Part shown: positions 55,178-64,000 of the stretch, in pieces
Position numbering within the stretch: the first letter of the stretch is position 1
Layout: every line of letters begins with the position of its first letter
Assembly: GCA_027579435.1 (NCBI GenBank)
Contig: JANBPK010000703.1
Coordinates: 1-64,000, forward strand
Direction: 5' to 3'
Length of the DNA stretch: 64,000 nucleotides
DNA from: Candolleomyces eurysporus
Lineage: Eukaryota; Basidiomycota; Agaricomycetes; Agaricales; Psathyrellaceae
Made by a program: the position numbers and the translations under genes
The notes under the pieces: generated by a model
Told to the model about the DNA's origin: nothing
The model's database searches: none
What the model saw: the letters and a program-made list of their open reading frames with translations, nothing else

Positions 55178-55848
55178 GGCAGCTTCGACAAGGTCTTGGG
55201 CGTAGCCATATACTCGATGCGAGCGAATGAGTCTTCGACATCGCCACGCTGCGGACAGTCTGAGAGAGCCCTGAACAGCTCAAACCACGTTCACTCATCG
55301 AAGGTGACAGCGCTTGGACTCGAAGGGCCGTGTTAAATTTCAAGCACCTCAGCCACTCAGCCACTCGTGCCGTTAGAGTCCAGAGTTCCAATGAAAGAGT
55401 TCTTGGACTCTAATCCTTCAAAACTAGCCACCATGATTGTAGGCGCTGGTGATCATGTTTTCGCCGGCAAGTGCCCTCCCTGCCAGGACGACTTTCATAT
55501 TGTGGTAAGTCCATTTTCGATAATGATACTACGCTAGTCCCTCCAATTCTTATCTAAAATGATCTGTATCTATCTCGAAAAGCTGATCATATGGCCGGCT
55601 ACTCAAACTCTCAAACAAATCATAGCTGTGCGATCAGCGTGGCTGACCCAAAGGGCTCACCCATCACGCGCGCTAGCCTCGGCGCCAAAATCTCTCAACA
55701 TGTGTATCGTTATGTTGCAGACTGTCACCTCGAGCCTCGCATCCAATTCGAACACCTGGTCCTGGTGGGCTTGCACCTCGTTAAGGCAAAGTCTGGCAGG
55801 TCGATATCGCCTACGGCGCTCTGTAGATATTATATATTTGCATAGATA
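55178..55848 (+). pseudogene. Broken copy of the gene at 63135
   Basis: 55178-55390 matches the sequence before the minisatellite at 62.68 kb, and 55395-55650 matches 63345-63620, so the 5' half of the gene (MAYTSS... part) is deleted. The remaining frame begins MKEFLDSNPSKLATMIVG and has the same intron donor, but two extra bases after the acceptor shift the frame before the conserved GYSNSQTNHSCAISV. The downstream part not kept at 63.6 kb reads well in the correct frame (HVYRYVADCHLEP, FEHLVLVGLHLVKAK). Confidence 0.6.
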
Positions 55849-56037
55849 AATCTAGTAACAACGGCCACAGTTCCCGTTTAAGCTCGTTTCTAAACTTCTG
55901 TCTCTCCCCTCAATTTAATCATGACTTTTTTCTATTCTTGCTTTTCCTTTATTTGACCACTTCCCGTTTCCTCCCGATCGACCGATTGTCAAGTCGGTGG
56001 ACCATTTTTTATATCGCCCTGAAGATGACTTGGAAGA
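55849..56037. other. Pyrimidine-rich intergenic stretch
   Basis: CT-rich text (CTCTCCCCTCAATTTAATC and CCCGTTTCCTCCCG) without a gene. Confidence 0.35.
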
Positions 56038-57590
56038 TTATTCCTTCGAAGTCCCCGATTTTTTGCTCGAAAGTAGTTGTGACCTCGGTTCTTCCTCAAT
56101 TTCCATCAGTTGGTCGGTTCCAACGGTCTCGGCGCCGATGGAGAAGCAGTCATGATACCTTCGAATGCATAGCTGTCGAGCTAGCTCGTCAACGGAGCGA
56201 TCGGCAACAGACGCGTTCATATCACTCACCGCCAGTACGTTCTGTTCAGCGAGTCGACCGGCTGATTCCGTTCGCAGCTGTGGATTTTGGGGAACCGTGG
56301 GCTCGTTCAATGGGAGTTGCTGGATCTGGACCTCCCGAAGGAGACGAGTATTTTCCTCCAGGTTCATGGAAATGCCACCAATTTGCTGACGCATTCCATC
56401 CCATTCTAACATTGCCCGGGGAACGTTGTGCAGCAGACGATTCACTAATTCATGATACCTGCGAAATTCTTCCAGCATATGTTGCGCAGACTAATGTAAT
56501 GCTAATGAGATGGGTTCCAAACAGCAACAGTAGGGCTCCGTACCTCAGGGATCGAAGGGACACTAGAACGGTCCCCAATCCCCCAATCGTTGCTTACAAA
56601 GGCGCCATACCGGCGTTGAAATTTGCGAACGAGGTCGGTTGCGTAGTCTAGCGAGATGCTGCTGAGGATAAATTGTAAACAGAATGAGAAGGAGTCCGTA
56701 CTGCAGGCACTGCTGGGATACTGGAGTTGTTCCCAATCGTTGGTTGAGACGAAGGCGCCACACCGGCATCTGCGAACGAGGCCGTGTAGTTGTAATTGTA
56801 AGGCTGTAAGTCAACTCCTGTCAGCCATCTATCGTGAGATGAAGGATGTAACCATACATTTATGACCGGAAGATCACCATGATGAGCGAGACCAGACGCG
56901 GTTGGATGGCGGGAACTCGAAGCACGGACACCAGCAGCGTTGGCTGGAAGATAAGGCTCACCGACACGCGGAGGGTGTCTGACGTTGATGGACGGCTGCA
57001 AGGACCATCGAGAGGGAACAGTGACGATGAGTACTCCTGCTTGGAAGGTAGAAAAAGCATACCCTTGTCGATGTGACATGTTCATCCGTTTCAAGGTTTT
57101 GCGGCGGCGGCGCGTTGGAATAGAGATGATTCTGCAACTGGCTCTCGTCATACGGAATGTCAGGACCATGATCATTGCCAAGCGCGTCGTCCTCGGGAAT
57201 ATCTAACATGTCGATGTCACCACGCGTTTCCCCGTCTTCGTGATCAGAAAACACGAGACTTCCATTTTCTGGCACGTATTCGGGAGACTCTCGACGCGGC
57301 GGGATGGTAGGTAGAGCAGACGTGGTAGCTGCATGGACAGGCCTGCCTGCAAGAGAATATCCGCTAACTGTCGTTCTTCCCTCCGAAGCACTGGATAATG
57401 CCTTTGGGTACAGTCAACGAGAAAACCCGATACAGCGGATTGAGGAGTACGTACAGGAAGTCCTTGCATCTGGACTTGGCCATTGCCATGAACCACGCCA
57501 GAGGGGGCTGCAGGGACGTGTCCTTGTCCCAACGACTGCAAATCAGAGGTGCCGACGATAGGAACCGAAGCTGGCACGGTTCCATCCCCT
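56038..57590 (-). pseudogene. Partial duplicate of the ten-exon gene at 800-3931
   Basis: About 1.43 kb (56155-57590) is over 90 percent identical by eye to 1628-3058 in the same orientation. It keeps the middle exons (APPPQNL, GEPYLPANAAGVRASSS, EWDGMRQQIGG) but lacks exons 1 and 2, most of exon 3 and the whole conserved C-terminal module. The 51-bp intron at 1655-1705 is 49 bp here. It cannot make the full protein. Confidence 0.75.
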
Positions 57591-57609
57591 TGGGCAATCT
57601 TGGTTGATG

Positions 57610-58613
57610 CGTACGGGTGAGTGGACGTATGCAGCTCTAGTAAGGCGCTAACCGGTGTCTCATCGGAGCTGCCGTCGTCGCGATTTGAAGGTCAAAGATT
57701 CGACGAATCTCCCTAGACAATTTCTGCGACAGGAAAATGATGCACGGACGATATAAAATAAGTATTATAACTCTCCATGTCAGGTCGTCGAACAGACGCT
57801 ATCGACGAAATTCACTCTGTCCTCGACGCCAGGCGGATTGAATACGTTAAGTGCGTACAAGGAACCACGGAGAAAAGAAGCTGGAGGCTAAATCTTTCGA
57901 TCCGGAGAGCGAGAAAGCGAAAGGGTTTAGAGACGACTCACCGTGGTCAAGCAGGTCGGAGGCAAGCCGCTTGGTGCGTACGAATCGCCGATGGAAATCG
58001 ATGAGAGGCCGGCAAAGATGCGAGGGAGAAGGTAGGATAGAAACTCACGACACCATCGACATCGTCGAGAGCGTCTGCGAGCTGACGCTCAGAGCGTCGT
58101 TCGGACTGTAACGAGAGCTTGAGAGTACAGATGGCGTCGCGCATGTCGGCTTTCTCCCTGGATAGGGCCATGTTCCTCGCATCCAGGTCGTTCGCGATGG
58201 AGGACATATAATTGCTGATGGTCTGCGCAATTTTGATGGACCGAAGAAGGGCCTCGAGGAGCTCGTGTCGGGTCGCACTGGCGTTAGGAAGAGTCAACAA
58301 GGGCGAAGATGGGAAGGAAGAATTACTCACTGGAGACTCACTACGATACCACCTGAAGAGGCCGAGGCACCGGTAGAAAGCTCAAGGGAGCACACGTCTC
58401 TTGAGCGTATGGAGTCGAGACGACCGCGCCGACCAAGATACAGCAGCAGCTTGTGCAGAATACATGACCTGAGAAGGGGGACACATGTACACAGTAAGAG
58501 ACTGGCCAGCTGAACCAGATAGTGATCATGAGCAACGCACCACAGGTTAGATAGCTCGCAGGACAATGCGTCGGGTGAAAGAAACTGTAACATATACCAC
58601 AAGAGGACAGCAT
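57610..58613 (-). pseudogene. R1 copy with 22-bp deletion in the finger
   Basis: Reading from the ATG at 58613, the first finger half is intact (SCGICYSFFHPTHCPASYLTC) in two pieces and splices into GHVFC-type text (GHVFCTSCC as GHVFC..), but about 22 bp that encode RARCPFKC in relatives are missing, which also shifts the frame. The coiled-coil exon and 3' exons are recognisable. It is the direct duplicate of the copy at 5180-6240, whose first finger half is the part that is broken. Confidence 0.65.
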
Positions 58614-58689
58614 GAGTGAGAAAGTCAAAGCAGAGGGGCGAAGGAGGGGCAAGGCTGAGACGTACATCGGCGGCAGCGGAGGAACCTGA

Positions 58690-59610
58690 GATTATATAAA
58701 GTGCCGATAGCTAGATGTGCTTTGACACGGAGCATTGATGCCATTGTTGCACACAAACTACCGGTATGGGTGCTTTGATCGTCACGGCTAGGCCACGACT
58801 GTGGACGTTGTCCACCGGATCCAGACTGTATACAGTGATATGGTCAGCTGGCGGTCGAATTCGAGGGAGTAACAGAATTACCTAATTCACTGGCTCATGT
58901 CCAAGGAGGTAAAGTCTACTCGTATTCGTATTGGCAGATGTAGAAAGCAGTCGACGTCACAGATCGTCGCTGTTGATTTCTGTTTGTTTTCTACGCCTAT
59001 CACACACACACATGCACACAACTGGAGCCGAGGAGACGGAGGTGACAGTCACGCTATCTCCACCTTATTCACGGTCTCAAAACCAATACACCCTATGAAG
59101 TCATACCACCACAGCGTCGGTAGGTCGAACTCAGTGCTGACAGTGATCAGCTCCTGATCTGCTCAAAATTTCTGTACATGTCTCGCTCGTAGACAATTAC
59201 GCTCATCACGTATATTGGGCTTCTAGCGTTCAGGAATACGCTCGTCGTACTTCCGCTTGCCGTCTTTCTTCATGGTCTAGGGCAGACCGTATTGTGAATT
59301 TAGGTGTCTTATCTCCGTCCCGGTGGATTCTTATGATGAATCCTCGTGTCGAACATAGTGCCTACAGGAGGTCTTGCGTTTACCCTCAAATGCCACGGCT
59401 GGTGTCGCGGCCCCATCGCATTGGGCCTCTAGATTTCAGCGGTCAGTTGTATTGGCCGTATACCTGGCTTTTACTTGCCATCCTTCGTTGCCCTCGTTCA
59501 CCACGAGATCAGGCCCATTTCTAAACCTGGTCGCAATCTTTGCTATTGGCACATTTGTGTTTCAACTGCCCATGTATCCCAATCATCGTGACCTTGTTCA
59601 AATGCTTTTA
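58690..59610 (-). repeat. 5' module and extended flank of R1 copy
   Basis: It matches 6290-7027 in order and orientation, including the promoter box near 58690, the CA repeat at about 58999-59020 and the downstream text up to ACCTTGTTCAAATGCTTTT (59600). An extra segment with CAAATGCCACGGCTGG near 59385 is present only here. Confidence 0.65.
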
Positions 59611-60301
59611 TATTTTAGACTGTAGATACCACTGTCGTCAATTGGTCTGGAACCTGCTGCTCTAGTGGAGTTGTGGATCTGCCAGAGGCTCGTTTCCACA
59701 TCCTGGTCTCATACACAACACAGCCTAAAAAGGAAGGGCTGGAGCCTTGGTCGGAAGTCGAACGATCTAATGAGGCGGTAGACCTTTTCAGTCTGTGTCG
59801 AGGTTTTGAAAATAACCATTATCGGTATGTATGAGTTATGGATACAGGTTTTCATGAACTAGTAAGCAAGTAATAGCAGCGTGAATGTCTGGCCGAGCAA
59901 AGTTGGGCGTGTCCGAAGTAGGCTGACGCATCCTCTAGACTTTGTGAAGGGACATCCGGCGCACCGATGATTGATACCGAAGGAGGTAACCTGGCTTTGT
60001 TCTCGATCCTTATTGAAGGAGGAGTTATTGTTTCTGTTGTTTTTCTTTCGTTGCCCACTTAGGATAGCAACTCTTGTGCTTTGATTCTTCTCTTAATCCT
60101 TTCCATTGAGGATGATGCTTGCTTTTTCTGCTTATCCTGCTATCCCTCTTTGATCTTCATAACACATTTGCCCCTGGGTATTTTCTTTTGACCCCTCTCA
60201 AGTGAGTACCCGCAGCGACGGCTTGGGTTTCGTATTTGCTTCTTACAGGCGTAACTCACGCCAAAAGAGCTTATCAACGACTCTCAGTCTTCTACACCTC
60301 A
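59611..60301. other. Intergenic, nothing recognised
   Basis: No gene or family repeat is seen; the end is the 5' flank of the gene starting at 60302. Confidence 0.4.
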
Positions 60302-61990
60302 ATGGATCCAGACCCCAAAATATGGCCGACCACATGGACCGAGTACACCATGTTAGAGGAGTGGTTTGACAGAACCCTTCCGGTACTTGAATATTCTGCC
60401 GTGAGCTTCCAAGCAAAGAGAATGCTCAAGGCAGCTTGCAACAAGTACCCCCAAGTGTGGCCAGAAAAAGGTTGGGAGCGTAATTGGGCCAGGTTGGACG
60501 AGTATTTCCAAGAGAGATTGAAGATTGAGGCTTCGATAAGAGACGCTAGAAGTAAAGGGAAATCGGAATTAGGTAGACAGTCGGTGGGGTGGGTAGCCCA
60601 GAAGAAGCTGCCACGACTCAAAGCCAAGTTGGAGGATAGACTTTCGAGTGGCGGGGTCACGGTGCGATATGCCCTTCCATGACAGTCATCATCGCTAACT
60701 GTGACTTTCCGTCTCCTCCAGCCTCCCATCAGTGGGCCCTCCGCGTCAGCTGGAATACAGGGATGCCAGGACGCGAACTTACCAATCATTCAGGCTCGGC
60801 GCTCGGACACGCACGTGCACCCTGGCATGGTTCAAGTGAGAACACCTCAGCTTCAGCCTCTCCCTAACCTCAAGCGAAAGCTGGGTACAGAGCAACCGCT
60901 ACTTTTCAAGAAGAGAGTCAAAGTATCCTCTGACCAGGAACCACTGGCATCACCTTGTCCCCATGTCCTGGTGGCGAACGCGAGCAGTGCACTTTCTATC
61001 CCACAAGTTATCTCCAATATCAACTGCGGATCGACACCAGCCCTTGGCAATCAACAGACCAGAGTGCCCGGTAGAAAAGCGAATTCATCCATCAGCCGTC
61101 AGGGAAACAACTATCAGCCTGCCATACACAATGGTGGTGCGCCTTCGTCCTACGTTGTTCCTCGAGATTCTCAGCACCTGGATGTCAGCGCTGTTTCGAG
61201 CTCGAATTTGAACTGGACTTCTCCTTTTAGTACCAGTGCGCTGGCTATCCCCTCACCTTGTGTTATCATGTCAAGGACGTCTTCCGTCTTTTCAGGTGCG
61301 CCTGAAAGTCAGATAATGAATCCCAACTCGCTCTTCTCGTCTCCTAGTGCCGCTGTTGAGACTCATCCAGCTCTAGCTCAGAATGCTCGCACAATGCCCA
61401 CAGGTTTCATGTCTGGCTACCAGCACCCGGCTTGGCTTGCCCTCCAAGGGATGAGATTTATTCCTGACTTCCAACAAGTTATCGCTAGCCGGGCTGGTGC
61501 ATGGCTTGCGACTGTTCCTGAAGTCATCGACCTTGTCACTCCACCTCCGGCCACTGAGTACGCAAAGAATCTAGAGGACGCTCCGGTACCAACACGACCG
61601 ACGATTGCTGGTTTACCAGCCGAGAACGTAACTCAGCCTGAACCTGACCATCCTCCTTCAAGGGAGGTGGGAGACCAGGTTCCGGAGCCAGCGACCCTGC
61701 CGCAGGTCAAGGTGCACCTTCCTCTGGAGCTCGAAGACCTTTTCAACGAGGAATTCTTCAAGACATTCGTGACAGTGGACGAGACGGGATCGGAGATTTA
61801 CTGGGGTCCTTCGAACGAAGACGAGGAATCGAGCTCCTCCGTTCAATACCCTGATGTGCCCCCTATTTCAAGCCCTGCGGCCGAAGATTTGAAGAATTGG
61901 TTTCCAATTGCAATTTTAGATCTGTCGGCGGGAAATGCATGTAATTCGCAATCACCCTGCACAATGCCTGCAGTTGAATCCCCTCTCTGA
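60302..61990 (+). CDS. Putative nuclear regulator, unknown family
   Basis: Reconstruction: join(60302..60661,60722..61990), 542 aa, one canonical in-phase intron (GTGCGA ... CTCCAG). Residues 1-120 are helical and rich in W, K and R (WPTTWTEYTMLEEWFDR, KGWERNWARLDEYFQERLK), a compact domain that I do not recognise. A likely nuclear localisation signal follows (LKRKLG with FKKRVK). The next 300 residues are S/P/N-rich low complexity, and the C-terminal part is acidic with hydrophobics (LELEDLFNEEFFKTF), typical of activation regions. This is the layout of a transcription regulator, but no DNA-binding fold is proven. The start at 60302 is the first ATG after an in-frame upstream region without ATG. 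Confidence 0.6.
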
Positions 61991-62679
61991 ACTGCAAAGT
62001 GCTATAGCATGACGACATATTTACCTTACACACCCCTAGTTCCAAATTTCAATTCCCCTTACTCTATCGTAATCTGAATCGCCCGAAGCCCAAANCCCCC
62101 CTTTTGCTGGGAGATCGACGGATCGCTTCAGCTCGCGACTTTGCGCAGCCTCTTCCAACTGATTGAAGTGACGTTGTTATAACTTGGGGAACGTGATTTT
62201 TGAGTGGCGAGATACAGTCTGAAGACGATGACACTCCCTCTGGAAGTTCTCCCCCGCTTGAGATTTAGGAGGTATGGGAGCACGATTGTCTTCGGAACGG
62301 AGGTGATCCCGTTTCTGAAGATAATTCAGCGATGAACTTTGAGCAACGGGTCTGATCGGATGTTCAGTGGCCTTACCTACAGCGCGCCGAACACAAGAAT
62401 TCCGTTCCTGCTTAAGCTTCTCCCCGTGCTGCACATTAATTACAAACAAGGGTATACCTTGACTTGACAGCTTTCATCAGCGACATAGACTACAACTGAT
62501 TGAGGAGACGTCGGATGAGGGGGTCTTTGACGAATTCCGCCGATTAACCTGGGTATCCAGCGCTGTAGTCCGTCTGCTATGCGGTTTGTACCAGAGTGAG
62601 ACGACAATACCATTGAGTTCTGATGGTAACGGGAGCTCATGAGAGAGCAGGTGGCGTCACGCAGATATGTGACCGCTAG
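61991..62679. other. Intergenic
   Basis: No gene is supported; an undetermined base at 62095 lies between an A run and a C run. Confidence 0.4.
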
Positions 62680-62960
62680 CTTCGACAAGGTCTCGGGCGT
62701 AGCCATAGACTCGATGAGAGTGAATGAGTCCTCGACATCGCCACGCTGCGGACAGTCTGAGGGAGACGTTCGCTCATGATCATCGAAGGTGACTGCTTGG
62801 ACTCGAAGGGCCGTGGTGCCGGCGCCGTTAGAGTCCAAGCACCTCAGCTATTGGTGCCGTTAGCGTCAAAGCACCTCAGCCACTCGAAGGGGCTGTGTTA
62901 GAGTCCAAGCACCTCAGCCATTGGTGCCGTTAGCGTCCAAGCACCTCATTCACGTCCGGA
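62680..62960 (+). repeat. Short repeat plus 35-bp minisatellite
   Basis: 62680-62815 matches 55185-55320 (core TCGACAAGGTCTCGGGCG, ACATCGCCACGCTGCGGACAG). It runs into about four tandem units of roughly 35 bp, 62816-62956, each built on (GTTAGAGTCC or GTTAGCGTCC)AAGCACCTCAGC. At 55.35 kb only one degenerate unit remains. Confidence 0.7.
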
Positions 62961-63134
62961 GCTAGGGGCACCGTCATTGTGCTTTAGAGACAAAGCACAG
63001 TACGAGCCTTCTGTATATATACTGGGGGACTCCCGTTCCCCTTGGTCTAATACTCATCCCCCCCCCCCAGTCCTGCGAGTAGATCGACGACCTGCACTCG
63101 TAACTACCCTAGCCCACCAGCACCATTTCAAACA

Positions 63135-63707
63135 ATGGCCTATACAAGCTCCATTCACAATAATCTTTACAGTACTTCAGCGTACTCCTCTCTGACCGGG
63201 GCCACTTCTGAGTTTACTTGTCCTCGCCGCCACCGCATCGATCTAGCCTCTGCTGTCCCTGTTCCACCTGCTAGTGGCCATCCACAGAGAAAGCCTTCAA
63301 ACTCTGTCTTGTTTGATTACAATGGCCACAGGGGACAAGGAGTTCCAATGAAAGAGTTCTTGGACTCTAATCCTTCAAAACTAGCCACCATGATTGTAGG
63401 TGCTGGTGATCACGTTCTCGCCGGCAGGTGCACTCCCTTCCAGGAAAACTTTCACATTATGGTAAGTCCAAATTCGATAATTATAACACGCCGGTCCCTC
63501 CAATGCTTATCAAAAATGATCTTTATCTATCTCGAAAAGCTGAGCATGGTCGGCTACTCAAACTCTGAAACAAATCATAGCTGTGCGATCAGCGTTGTTG
63601 ACCCGAACGGCTCACCCATCTTCCAATTCCCATCTCCCAGCGCTAAGAGTGCAGCAGATACTGCGCCTTCGACTTCGGGGATCTTCGAGATGTATTTCAC
63701 AGTCTAG
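63135..63707 (+). CDS. Repeat-associated protein, unknown
   Basis: The exon from 63135 (MAYTSSIHNNLYSTS) to the donor GTAAGT at about 63462, then a 78-bp intron, then GYSNSETNHSCAISVVDPN. Parts FLDSNPSKLATMIVGAGDHV are shared with the broken copy at 55.4 kb. After about 63620 the frame runs into DNA that is an EXO70-like exon on the other strand, so the last 30 residues are not original, and the conserved end seen at 55.7 kb is missing. No known domain is recognised. The copy is thus probably 3'-truncated although open. Confidence 0.45.
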   Translation: MAYTSSIHNNLYSTSAYSSLTGATSEFTCPRRHRIDLASAVPVPPASGHPQRKPSNSVLFDYNGHRGQGVPMKEFLDSNPSKLATMIVGAGDHVLAGRCTPFQENFHIMVSPNSIIITRRSLQCLSKMIFIYLEKLSMVGYSNSETNHSCAISVVDPNGSPIFQFPSPSAKSAADTAPSTSGIFEMYFTV

Positions 63708-64000
63708 AATACCCTCGTCAGTGTTTGCTCCCTCTAACCAATCACAGAGACGAAAGAACGCCACTCGAAGGGAAGAGAGGCAACACGTACCTCGACTGTG
63801 AAATCCAAAACCTTCGTGCTAACGTCCGCGTTCACGTTGGCGCCTCCTTTCCCTACAGCAGTCGGAAGGGCAGCCAACTTGATATCCGCCAAAAACTCTG
63901 GGAAGCTTCTGAGACACAAACTCCGGAGGGTGGTTAAACCCTCTTTGAGGATGTCGTGGCCGGTTTTGTCGCCCACCATCGCTCCTCCGCCTGCGCCTTT
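63616..64000 (-). CDS. EXO70-like exocyst subunit, truncated fragment
   Basis: Exons complement(63616..63703) and complement(63791..beyond the window edge). The edge exon reads DKTGHDILKEGLTTLRSL, CLRSFPEFLADIKLAALP and STKVLDFTVE; after an in-phase 87-bp intron (GTACGT ... TCTAG) follow VKYISKIPEVEGAVSAALL and ALGDGNWKM. This resembles the middle of fungal Exo70 (exocyst component tethering secretory vesicles to the plasma membrane). Coding text stops where homology to the repeat-borne gene begins (about 63620), so the C-terminal part seems to have been cut off by the repeat. Identification is from memory of the family and is moderate. Confidence 0.5.

Noticed and set aside
56038..57590. Reading the duplicate as a second functional ten-exon gene
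   Set aside because: First two exons, most of exon 3 and the conserved C-terminal module are missing.
1..64000. CRISPR arrays, bacterial operons, tRNA or rRNA genes
   Set aside because: Spliced eukaryotic genes dominate; no evenly spaced direct repeats with spacers and no rRNA sequence were seen. I did not detect a tRNA by eye, but a covariance search was not possible.

Overview
The window looks like nuclear DNA of an Agaricomycete (mushroom-forming basidiomycete). Genes are cut by many short introns of about 45-70 bp with GT(A/G)NGN donors. Several proteins belong to families familiar from agaricomycete genomes: an F-box/leucine-rich protein, a WD40 protein with a membrane tail, a CENP-B-type DNA-binding protein and a Tnp2/CACTA-type transposase. 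I rebuilt exon structures by hand by requiring every intron to keep phase, so most gene models below are in-frame reconstructions and not single open frames.

The dominant content is one expanded gene family: small proteins (about 185-270 aa) with an N-terminal RING-like zinc finger followed by a coiled coil. I find about a dozen members with usable reading frames (4307, 7118, 12561, 13669, 15441, 17016, 23073, 42542, 49090, 50536, 51969, 54140) and at least eight broken or truncated copies. There are two finger subtypes. R1 is C-x2-C ... C-G-H-x2-C-x2-C-C ... C-P-x2-C. R2 has a Cys-Cys pair in place of the C-G-H core. Both subtypes share the same intron plan: phase 1 inside the finger, phase 2 before the coiled coil, and a coiled-coil exon of 256 or 262-268 nt. 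The layout (RING plus coiled coil, no B-box seen) recalls animal TRIM proteins. This is the best candidate for an undescribed system here.

Layout. 0.8-4 kb: a 10-exon gene of a widespread unknown family. 4.3-7.9 kb: R1 gene, decayed R1 repeat, R2 gene. 8.3-11.7 kb: unknown protein and WD40 gene. 12-19.9 kb: run of RING/coiled-coil genes including one with a long proline/serine-rich tail. 20.3-21.3 kb: CENP-B-type protein. 21.7-28.4 kb: a 1.1-kb inverted repeat enclosing an R2 gene, a small novel gene and a D-amino-acid oxidase homologue. 29.6-33.7 kb: intact seven-exon Tnp2-type transposase. 33.8-37.5 kb: proline/serine-rich gene, decayed acidic gene and R1 fragment. 39.6-43.5 kb: F-box gene and an altered R1 gene. 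44.5-48 kb: no convincing gene. 48-55 kb: second dense RING/coiled-coil block plus an acidic gene. 55-59.6 kb: repeat copies, including a direct duplication of 1.63-7.03 kb with an internal deletion. 60.3-62 kb: nuclear-type regulator. 62.7-64 kb: minisatellite, a repeat-borne gene and a truncated EXO70-like gene.

Much of the region is built from repeats moving in both orientations, each carrying a promoter, a CA/TG microsatellite and an R1 gene. Single N bases lie next to homopolymers; in three genes (10692, 17810, 24548) dropping the N restores the frame, so some apparent frameshifts are sequence errors.
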